A stretch of DNA of 5,884 nt. It comes from Nitrospirota bacterium. GTDB lineage: Bacteria; Nitrospirota; 9FT-COMBO-42-15; HDB-SIOI813. The translations under genes were made by a program, and so were the position numbers. Below the pieces are notes generated by a model. That model was not told the origin of the DNA. It did no database searches and saw only the letters and a list, made by a program, of their open reading frames with translations. The stretch is from NCBI GenBank assembly GCA_023248365.1, contig JAHFER010000112.1:1-5884 (forward strand), in the 5' to 3' direction. This document shows positions 1-4,570 of the stretch, in pieces (within the stretch, counting starts at the first letter, position 1; every line of letters begins with the position of its first letter).

Positions 1-1085
1 GCATAATGGCTGCAGTTGTAGTTGCCGGGATTGGCATTGAAATCCGCTACAACATTAAGGGCGCCCTGCCAGATCGGGCCCCCAAAGCAGTTGGCGTCCT
101 TGAGCCACATGAGACCTGTGAGATTGTCCGTTATGGTTCCGTCTGAATTTTCAATAAACCTCGGCAATGGCCAGAATGCCCCAGCCTGTATCTCCCCGTC
201 CTGCCCTGTCCCGGCGCAGGGGATTTCAGCCCCCAATGGGGCGACGCCGCTGTAACAGGTCACCTGACCTGTCTTTGGAATCTGAGCCGGAAGAGCTGTC
301 GTACCACTGACAGGCCATACATAGTAAAGATTATTGGAGTATTTGCCGGCGGCGCTGCGGGTTCCATTAACTGGATAGGTGTCAAGCACCCATGCATTCC
401 ATGGCGCATAAATATAGGATGTTGATGACCAGTAGTAACCTATCTCTACATTACTAAAGCCCTGTCCGGCAAGCCAGTTATATGGCAACTGCACTCCGGC
501 ATTCATGAGGCTTTCAATCTCATTTATATTGGCAAGTCTCCAGTTAATCCTTGATGCTCCGCAGTTCGGGTATGCTCCGTTATTAATTCCAGCCACAAAG
601 TCCAATGCATGCTGCCAGGTCACCTGTCCGTTTCCAACTATACCGTCATTGTCAAAACCTGGATACTCTGCTGCAATGCAGTTGGCGTCCTGAAGCCACG
701 TCAGCCCTGTGAGGTTGTCCTTTATAGTACCGTTATTATTGTTAACAAACCTTGGGGAAGGCCAGACAACGCCGGCCTGAAGGTATCCGTCCTGTCCGGT
801 TCCGGCACAGTCAATTATATTTCCATTGGTGTTATAACATTTAGTCTGACCTGTACGTGGGATGCCGATCTTTCCCGCCCCCTCCTGACATACGGGGCAG
901 GACAGAGATCCGCTATCCGGCGGAACCTGTGGACAGTCTGAAAAACAGCCGGGGCAATGCAAACATGGGGAATATATCAACTCCACACTCTGTGCGTGCA
1001 CGCCGGCTAAACTAATCAAAGTAATAATCAGGATTAAAAAATACAGGAAAACAGGAAATTTAAAAAGATAGTTATTGAAGTTCAT
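1..1085 (-). CDS. Secreted Cys-rich protein with tandem DUF1566 (Lcl-type) units, 3' end missing
   Basis: This frame is open from the ATG at 1085 to the window edge, giving 361 codons with no stop; the C-terminus lies outside. AAGGA at 1093-1097 sits 7 nt before the start. Residues 1-31 form a signal peptide: a long hydrophobic stretch at about 11-28, then V-H-A before Q32. Residues 41-66 are cysteine-rich (C41, C44, C47, C51, C63, C66). Two copies of a DUF1566/Lcl-like unit follow, starting near residues 76 and 270. Each carries P-(R/K)-T-G-Q, C-A-G-T-G-Q-D-G, G-T-I-x-D-N-L-T-G-L-x-W-L-x-D-A-N-C, and in the first copy W-R-L-A-N-I-N-E-I and Y-Y-W-S-S-T. DUF1566 proteins are usually exported and of unknown function, and some contribute to surface structures. 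It is transcribed away from the respiratory genes, and no functional link is evident. Family assignment is fairly sure; function is unknown. Confidence 0.85.
   Translation of the reverse strand, partial: MNFNNYLFKFPVFLYFLILIITLISLAGVHAQSVELIYSPCLHCPGCFSDCPQVPPDSGSLSCPVCQEGAGKIGIPRTGQTKCYNTNGNIIDCAGTGQDGYLQAGVVWPSPRFVNNNNGTIKDNLTGLTWLQDANCIAAEYPGFDNDGIVGNGQVTWQHALDFVAGINNGAYPNCGASRINWRLANINEIESLMNAGVQLPYNWLAGQGFSNVEIGYYWSSTSYIYAPWNAWVLDTYPVNGTRSAAGKYSNNLYYVWPVSGTTALPAQIPKTGQVTCYSGVAPLGAEIPCAGTGQDGEIQAGAFWPLPRFIENSDGTITDNLTGLMWLKDANCFGGPIWQGALNVVADFNANPGNYNCSHY
87..278 (-). repeat. DUF1566 unit, second copy of conserved head segment (residues 270-333)
   Basis: Second copy of the segment at 678-860. 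It runs from P-K-T-G-Q through C-A-G-T-G-Q-D-G to L-K-D-A-N-C. It has three extra residues before C-A-G-T-G. The rest of the second unit is cut by the window edge. Confidence 0.8.
678..860 (-). repeat. DUF1566 unit, first copy of conserved head segment (residues 76-136)
   Basis: This segment encodes about 61 residues from P-R-T-G-Q to D-A-N-C and recurs at 87-278. Shared landmarks are C-A-G-T-G-Q-D-G, W-P-x-P-R-F and D-N-L-T-G-L-x-W-L. DNA similarity is still obvious, for example in the codons for D-N-L-T-G and D-A-N-C. This suggests internal duplication of a roughly 194-residue unit. Confidence 0.8.
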
Positions 1086-1151
1086 ATTGTTTTCCTTATT
1101 TCTTATTGAAAGGTCGGGAAAAACAAACAATACCACCCTGTAAGTTAAATA

Positions 1152-1180
1152 ATTATGAAACTAAATAATACTAAAATCAA
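1152..1180 (-). promoter_or_regulatory. Candidate sigma70-type promoter for the DUF1566 gene
   Basis: Read on the minus strand, TTGATT (1175-1180) is followed after exactly 17 nt by CATAAT (1152-1157). Matches to consensus are 4/6 and 5/6. Transcription would start near 1145, giving a leader of about 60 nt before the ATG at 1085. The region is very AT-rich, so a chance match is possible. Confidence 0.4.
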
Positions 1181-1201
1181 GGACAAAATAAGAATAATTA
1201 T

Positions 1202-1230
1202 TTGCAAATGCACAATAAACTATATATAAT
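1202..1230 (+). promoter_or_regulatory. Candidate sigma70-type promoter for the cytochrome c gene
   Basis: TTGCAA (1202-1207, 4/6 match) is followed by a 17-nt spacer and a perfect TATAAT (1225-1230). The predicted start near 1237 leaves a leader of about 140 nt containing the inverted repeat at 1305-1338. It lies back to back with the minus-strand promoter candidate in the shared 291-nt intergenic region. AT richness lowers confidence. Confidence 0.45.
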
Positions 1231-1304
1231 TAAAAAAAATCATATCCGGTATTTATTCATAATAAATTTCAGACATCAGACAAAAGCGAAACAGCTTACC
1301 AGAA

Positions 1305-1338
1305 CCTGATTGGGCATAACTTAATTTCCCCAATCAGG
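1305..1338 (+). promoter_or_regulatory. 10-bp perfect inverted repeat in the cytochrome c leader
   Basis: CCTGATTGGG (1305-1314) and CCCAATCAGG (1329-1338) are perfect complements separated by a 14-nt AT-rich loop. With a bulged G at 1339, the outer AA/TT could extend the stem. It ends about 22 nt before the Shine-Dalgarno of the cytochrome gene at 1361-1368. It could be an RNA hairpin affecting translation or stability, or a dimeric protein operator. The structure is seen directly; its role is inference. Confidence 0.5.
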
Positions 1339-1376
1339 GTTACTAATCCTAAACCTCTTGAAAGGAGGAAATAAAA

Positions 1377-1706
1377 ATGAAAAAATTTTTTAGTATTGGA
1401 ATCATCTCAGCAGCGCTATTACTTGCAGGTACTGCCTTTGCTGCGGACGGGGCAAAGATCTACAACACAAAATGCTCCATCTGCCATGGCCCAAAAGGTG
1501 CAGGCTCACCAATGGGACCGGCCTTCAAGGGAAATGAGTTTATTACCAATGGGAAGGTTGCTGACATTAAGAAGACCATCATTGAAGGGCGCACAGGCAA
1601 AGATAAAAAATATCCTAAAATCACTATGGATATGCCTAAGAATCCAATGCCGGATGATGAAGCAGATGCCATTATAAAATTTATTCAGACTGATTTGCAA
1701 AAATAG
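1377..1706 (+). CDS. Small periplasmic class I cytochrome c
   Basis: The product is 109 aa, within the usual size of monoheme class I c-type cytochromes. AAAGGAGG (1361-1368), 8 nt before the ATG, makes the start secure. Residues 1-22 are a Sec signal peptide (Lys-Lys, hydrophobic core, A-F-A before A23-D24). The heme is attached at C33-S-I-C36-H37, followed by G-P-K-G-A-G as is typical after the CxxCH. The distal ligand should be a methionine near the C-terminus: M86 in M-D-M-P is the likeliest, with M84 and M91 as alternatives. The end (D-D-E-A-D-A-I-I-K-F-I) is the usual C-terminal helix. It would act in the periplasm as a one-electron carrier. It lies just upstream of a CuA-containing terminal reductase operon, so it is a natural donor to subunit II; that pairing is inference. 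A hairpin follows the gene, so it is probably transcribed separately. Confidence 0.93.
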   Translation: MKKFFSIGIISAALLLAGTAFAADGAKIYNTKCSICHGPKGAGSPMGPAFKGNEFITNGKVADIKKTIIEGRTGKDKKYPKITMDMPKNPMPDDEADAIIKFIQTDLQK

Positions 1707-1754
1707 TATAGCCTTACTTTTCGACTTATAGACTTCATAATCAATTCCATATTT

Positions 1755-1776
1755 GGCGGGGTTAGAAAACCCCGCC
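1755..1776 (+). terminator. GC-rich hairpin after cytochrome c, possible terminator
   Basis: GGCGGGGTT (1755-1763) and AACCCCGCC (1768-1776) form a perfect 9-bp stem with an AGAA loop, 48 nt after the cytochrome stop. There is no T-run on either side, so it is not a standard intrinsic terminator. It may still stall polymerase or protect the 3' end of the mRNA. It also forms the first part of a larger palindromic cluster. Confidence 0.45.
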
Positions 1777-1808
1777 TATCGCGATAGACGGACATTCCTG
1801 TCCCGATA
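1755..1808. repeat. Cluster of consecutive palindromes, REP-like intergenic element
   Basis: Three inverted repeats follow one another: the 9-bp hairpin at 1755-1776, the 12-bp palindrome CTATCGCGATAG at 1776-1787, and GGACA-TTCC-TGTCC at 1790-1803. TATCG (1777-1781) can pair with CGATA at 1782-1786 or with CGATA at 1804-1808, so alternative folds exist. This packing is typical of dispersed intergenic palindromic elements, but copy number cannot be judged from one window. The remainder of 1707-1981 shows no gene. Confidence 0.5.
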
Positions 1809-1902
1809 TCTTGCTTGCTCTGAAGGGTTCACATAGAATTGCTGGTTTAAGCCGGTTTGAATTGCTTTTTTCCTTATTCATTTTCTCCACTTTATTTTGT
1901 AA

Positions 1903-1920
1903 GTATGACATTTGTCATAC
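1903..1920. promoter_or_regulatory. Perfect 18-bp palindrome, candidate FNR/CRP-family operator
   Basis: GTATGACA-TT-TGTCATAC is an exact dyad. Its TGAC-N4-GTCA core keeps the 5-4-5 geometry and central TGA/TCA of FNR/CRP-family sites (FNR: TTGAT-N4-ATCAA), though it is not a consensus FNR box. Its centre (1911.5) lies about 42-43 nt before the start site implied by the -10-like element at 1943-1948. That is the class II activator position. It probably controls the operon beginning at 1982; the identity of the regulator is inference. Confidence 0.55.
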
Positions 1921-1942
1921 AACATTATTTCTAAAAAATAGA

Positions 1943-1948
1943 TTATAT
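1943..1948 (+). promoter_or_regulatory. Candidate -10 element of the oxidase-like operon
   Basis: TTATAT lies between the palindrome at 1903-1920 and the Shine-Dalgarno AAGGAGGGG (1967-1975). No good -35 box precedes it, as expected if an activator bound upstream replaces it. Transcription would begin near 1954-1955, leaving a leader of about 28 nt. Confidence 0.35.
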
Positions 1949-1981
1949 CTTTACTTAACTTAAAAAAAGGAGGGGTCTGAT

Positions 1982-2137
1982 ATGTCTGATCAGAATGAAA
2001 ATGAAAACATTCCTTCGGGACAGAAGTTTTACAATAACCTTATTTTACTATTCATCCTGGGCTTTGTAATCATGCTGGTATCTTATACAGGATGGGGATT
2101 ATATGAAATATTGGTTCAACCAGGATTACCAAAGTAA
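1982..2137 (+). CDS. 51-aa single-helix membrane protein, probable small subunit of the heme-copper complex
   Basis: ATG at 1982, preceded by a strong AAGGAGGGG (1967-1975), opens a 51-codon frame ending in TAA at 2135-2137. Residues 1-17 are hydrophilic (M-S-D-Q-N-E-N-E-N). Residues about 18-41 form one transmembrane helix (L20-I-L-L-F-I-L to W38-G-L-Y41), followed by a short tail ending Q-P-G-L-P-K. Tiny one-helix subunits are common in B-type heme-copper complexes, for example subunit IIa of the Thermus ba3 oxidase and CbaD of haloarchaea. It is the first gene of the operon, 96 nt before the CuA subunit. No catalytic residues are visible; a structural or assembly role is inferred from context. 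Confidence 0.75.
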   Translation: MSDQNENENIPSGQKFYNNLILLFILGFVIMLVSYTGWGLYEILVQPGLPK

Positions 2138-2157
2138 GGATATTAACAACAATCTTT

Positions 2158-2208
2158 AGCACATGATGTAAGTATAAGAGTCCATGCAATTATCCACTGC
2201 CATGTGCT
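2158..2208 (+). other. Intercistronic inverted repeat before subunit II
   Basis: AGCACATG (2158-2165) and CATGTGCT (2201-2208) are perfect complements enclosing 35 nt. As RNA the stem extends outward by a U-G pair (2157/2209) and two A-U pairs, to 11 bp. It fills most of the 96-nt gap between the 51-aa gene and subunit II, and ends 12 nt before the G-rich ribosome-binding region. A role in mRNA processing, stability or translation is possible. Confidence 0.4.
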
Positions 2209-2233
2209 GAATAAAAAAAGAGGGGGTGAGATT

Positions 2234-2782
2234 ATGAGCATTTATGCTCCGGATAAAGTGTGGTGGAAACCAATAGACAGGGAAGAGAAGATATGGTTCG
2301 TGCTTGCCATTATATGGATGCTTGTTTCATTCTTCTTTATGCCTTTATGGCATGTTATAGGCAAACAAAATCAGTCAGACGAAAGCTACAGGGTCACAAC
2401 AGACCAATATGCAGAACTTGCAGGTAAGTTCAGGGATAAATACGTAGTTAAAGATGAAAAGGGTGAAGAGGTTACGATTAATGGAGTAGCGGTTGTGCAT
2501 CCGCCGCCAGGTGGAGACGCATACATAGTTGCAAGGATGTGGTCATGGCAGCCTATATTAGAACTGGAAAAGGGAAAGACATACAGAGTTCATATATCTT
2601 CTGTGGATTTACAGCACGGATTTTCTCTATATCCGTTAAATATTAACTTTATGGCCATACCAGGTCAGGATTACGTAATAACCATGACACCTACCTCAAG
2701 CGGTGAGTTCTCAATACTCTGCAATGAATACTGCGGTTTGGGACACCATACGATGGTAGGTAAAATGATTGTGAAAGATTAG
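2234..2782 (+). CDS. coxB: Heme-copper reductase subunit II with intact CuA site
   Basis: An in-frame ATG exists at 2204, but the start at 2234 is preferred. GGGGGTGAG (2222-2230) lies just before it, and the protein then begins M-S-I-Y-A-P-D-K-V-W-W as a normal short cytoplasmic end. This gives 182 aa. One transmembrane helix (about residues 19-42) anchors a periplasmic cupredoxin domain. All CuA ligands are present: H128 (D-L-Q-H-G-F), C163, C167, H171 and M174 in C-N-E-Y-C-G-L-G-H-H-T-M, with E165 between the cysteines. Such a CuA centre takes electrons from cytochrome c and hands them to the low-spin heme of subunit I. The short single-helix form matches B-type (ba3-like) complexes. The subunit I start follows 13 nt after the stop. 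The symbol follows the COX2 family name; if the complex is a NO reductase another name would apply. Confidence 0.93.
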   Translation: MSIYAPDKVWWKPIDREEKIWFVLAIIWMLVSFFFMPLWHVIGKQNQSDESYRVTTDQYAELAGKFRDKYVVKDEKGEEVTINGVAVVHPPPGGDAYIVARMWSWQPILELEKGKTYRVHISSVDLQHGFSLYPLNINFMAIPGQDYVITMTPTSSGEFSILCNEYCGLGHHTMVGKMIVKD

Positions 2783-2795
2783 GGGGGTGATACAA

Positions 2796-4310
2796 ATGAG
2801 TGAACAGAAATTCAGGACATGTACAATAACAGGGCTTAAAGTCCATGGGCCGGCAGAGAGTCTTATCAAGGCCAATATAATTACAGCGGTAATCTTTATT
2901 GCAATAGGCGGTATAGCAGCCCTGTTAGTTGCCTTAACCAGATGGCCGGCAGTTCATCTGCTTCCCGCACACTGGTTTTACAGAATTCTTACAGCCCATG
3001 GGTTGGATATGTTGATTGTATGGATAATATTTTTTGAGATAGGGGCGCTTTATCTCGGAGGTGCAGTCCTGCTTAATGCAAGGCTTGCCGCTCCAAGGGT
3101 TGGATGGCTGGCATATATACTGATGCTCGGCGGCGCTGTGCTGACCAACATAATGGTTCTTTCCGGCACTTCAGATGTGCTATTTACATCATACCCTCCG
3201 TTAATGGCACATCCTCTGTATTATTTGGGAATAATACTGTTTGCAGTCGGAGCATTAATAGGGGTACTCCTGTTTTTTGCAACGCTTTATAAGGCAAGAA
3301 AAGAAGGTGTATACACACACGCCAGTTTCCCTCTGGTAACATTTGGATTTATAGCCGCAGGTATGATAGCCATCTATACATTAGTTCATGGAGCAGGCAT
3401 TTTTATCCCTACATTGCTATGGTCAATGGGGCTTATGAATATGAATCCAAGCGCTTACAGGCTGGTCTTTTGGGCGCTCGGCCATTCCACACAACAGATA
3501 AATGTCGCTGCAATGATTTCTGTGTGGTATCTGTTGGGCACATTAACCGTCGGCATGAAGCCCATCAATGAAAAGCTGTGCAGGACAGCCTTTGTTTTAT
3601 ACATACTTATTATAAGCGTGGCCTCAGAACATCATCTCTTAGTGGATCCCGTATTCAGCAATGCTCACAAGATATGGAATACCGGATACATTGTGCATCT
3701 GGCAGTACTCGGAAGCATGATTCATGCACTCGCAGTGCCTGCAGGTATAGAAGTGGCGCTCAGAAAGAAAGGCTATACAAACGGATTATTTGAGTGGTTA
3801 AAGAAGGCACCGTGGGGAAACCCGGGATTTTCTGCAATGGCATTTTCAATTTTTATATTCGGGTTCCTTGCAGGTATTTCAGGAGTTGTTTTCGGCTCTG
3901 AAGCTGTCAACATTACTGCTCATAATACATGGAGAATCACAGGACACTTTCATGCAACTGTTGTAGGAGGTACCACTCTTGCCTTTATGGGAGTTACGTA
4001 TTACATCCTGCCAATAGTATTCAATCGCCAGATAATTGCAAAGAACTGGGCCAGCCTTCAACCGTGGTTGTTTGGCATAGGCCTTATCCTCTTGTCAGGC
4101 GGAATGATGAGCGCAGGTGTATATGGTGTGCCGAGAAGACACTGGGATATTGTCAGCTTTGGCGGTTCCCCCTTTGCATTTACATGGGATCCAACAGTGT
4201 ATATGTGGATGACTGTAATGGGTATAGGTGCATTAACGGCTGTAGCAGGCGGAGTCCTTTACGTATGGATAACGCTCGGAACAGCATGGAAAGGCAAGCC
4301 GGTAGCGTAA
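2796..4310 (+). CDS. B-type (ba3-like) heme-copper subunit I lacking the active-site tyrosine; possible NO reductase
   Basis: The ATG at 2796 follows AGGGGGGTGAT (2781-2791); the in-frame GTG at 2787 lies inside that ribosome site and is rejected. The protein is 504 aa with about 12 transmembrane helices. Metal ligands are complete: H68 (T-A-H-G) and H386 for the low-spin heme, H384 for the high-spin heme (T-G-H-F-H), and H230, H279 and H280 (S-E-H-H-L-L-V-D-P) for CuB. H-N-T-W, V-P-R-R and the G-x-P-W-G-N-P segment (about 338-343) also fit the B family. The helix VI position four residues after H230, normally the tyrosine cross-linked to a CuB histidine (H-P-x-V-Y), is Q234 (H-S-T-Q-Q). The cbb3 alternative position (six before the first helix VII His) is I273. 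Tyr loss is characteristic of NO reductases in this superfamily, including those derived from the B family. A divergent O2 reductase remains possible. Usual annotation would be cytochrome c oxidase subunit I. Confidence 0.9.
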   Translation: MSEQKFRTCTITGLKVHGPAESLIKANIITAVIFIAIGGIAALLVALTRWPAVHLLPAHWFYRILTAHGLDMLIVWIIFFEIGALYLGGAVLLNARLAAPRVGWLAYILMLGGAVLTNIMVLSGTSDVLFTSYPPLMAHPLYYLGIILFAVGALIGVLLFFATLYKARKEGVYTHASFPLVTFGFIAAGMIAIYTLVHGAGIFIPTLLWSMGLMNMNPSAYRLVFWALGHSTQQINVAAMISVWYLLGTLTVGMKPINEKLCRTAFVLYILIISVASEHHLLVDPVFSNAHKIWNTGYIVHLAVLGSMIHALAVPAGIEVALRKKGYTNGLFEWLKKAPWGNPGFSAMAFSIFIFGFLAGISGVVFGSEAVNITAHNTWRITGHFHATVVGGTTLAFMGVTYYILPIVFNRQIIAKNWASLQPWLFGIGLILLSGGMMSAGVYGVPRRHWDIVSFGGSPFAFTWDPTVYMWMTVMGIGALTAVAGGVLYVWITLGTAWKGKPVA

Positions 4311-4316
4311 CTAATA

Positions 4317-4344
4317 GTAATGAGTGATGGGTAATGAGTAATGT
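4317..4344. repeat. Four tandem heptamers (GTAATGA-like) after subunit I
   Basis: GTAATGA, GTGATGG, GTAATGA and GTAATGT lie head to tail directly after the subunit I stop codon. The 9-mer GTAATGAGT occurs twice with a 14-nt period. It is non-coding, inside the operon's 137-nt gap. It may simply be a simple-sequence tract. Confidence 0.6.
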
Positions 4345-4382
4345 ATATTGTAGAACAACAAATTTATTTATATGGAATGAAG

Positions 4383-4410
4383 ATGTGGAATACGTAATTA
4401 TATTCCACAT
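4383..4410 (+). other. Intercistronic 10-bp perfect hairpin before the 40-aa gene
   Basis: ATGTGGAATA (4383-4392) and TATTCCACAT (4401-4410) pair perfectly around an 8-nt loop. No U-tract follows, so a terminator is unlikely. It ends 21 nt before the Shine-Dalgarno AAGGGGGG (4432-4439) of the next gene. It could act in mRNA processing or as a stability element separating the first three genes from the last two. Confidence 0.5.
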
Positions 4411-4447
4411 TCTGAATTCCAGATTGAATTTAAGGGGGGTATAAACC

Positions 4448-4570
4448 ATGTCTAAGGAAAGTTTCGGAGCGCCGGGAACATTTGTTCTGGCCATGATATT
4501 TCTTGTTACATTTATAGTAATTTACTTTTTAAACTACAAATATCTTGCAGGTGTCTGGGAGCTAAGATGA
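4448..4570 (+). CDS. 40-aa single-helix protein resembling ba3 subunit IIa
   Basis: ATG at 4448 is preceded by AAGGGGGG (4432-4439). The 40-codon frame ends in TGA at 4568-4570, overlapping the next gene's ATG (ATGA), which implies translational coupling. A short polar N-terminus with G-A-P-G-T is followed by one helix (about residues 11-31, F-V-L-A-M-I-F-L-V-T-F-I-V-I-Y-F-L) and a tail K-Y-L-A-G-V-W-E-L-R. Length, single helix and the glycine-rich lead-in resemble subunit IIa (COX2A family) of ba3-type oxidases, which contributes one helix to the complex. Because it is coupled to the CuB-less paralogue, it may instead belong to that protein. The gene is real on ribosome site and coupling; the family match is by eye. 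Confidence 0.75.
   Translation: MSKESFGAPGTFVLAMIFLVTFIVIYFLNYKYLAGVWELR

Noticed and set aside
22..941. Plus-strand open frames at 22-255, 505-693 and 609-941
   Set aside because: They lie antisense to the 361-codon minus-strand frame, which has a signal peptide, ribosome site and recognisable repeats; the plus-strand products resemble nothing and lack ribosome sites.
1251..1267. ATTTATT-CAT-AATAAAT inverted repeat
   Set aside because: A seven-base all-AT stem in very AT-rich DNA is expected by chance.
1396..1700. Overlapping frames within cytochrome c (1396-1677 plus, 1460-1672 and 1506-1700 minus)
   Set aside because: They are shadows of a gene with CxxCH, a signal peptide and a strong Shine-Dalgarno.
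1866..1871. T6 run as part of an intrinsic terminator
   Set aside because: Only a weak 4-5 bp stem with a wobble pair (1841-1856) lies upstream, separated by about nine bases.
2204..2233. Upstream ATG start for subunit II
   Set aside because: It has no ribosome site, lies inside the right arm of an inverted repeat, and would translate through the G-rich ribosome-binding region used by the ATG at 2234.
2796..4310. NO dismutase or classical cNOR/qNOR identity for subunit I
   Set aside because: Those proteins belong to the NorB line with an H-x3-E type site and no CuA subunit of this kind. Here the motifs (T-G-H-F-H, V-P-R-R, S-E-H-H) and the CuA partner point to the B family.
3104..4494. Alternative-frame and antisense frames over subunit I and the following gap, and 5433-5666 minus over the paralogue
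   Set aside because: The host frames carry conserved ligand motifs and helices; the alternatives show no domain, no ribosome site and atypical composition.
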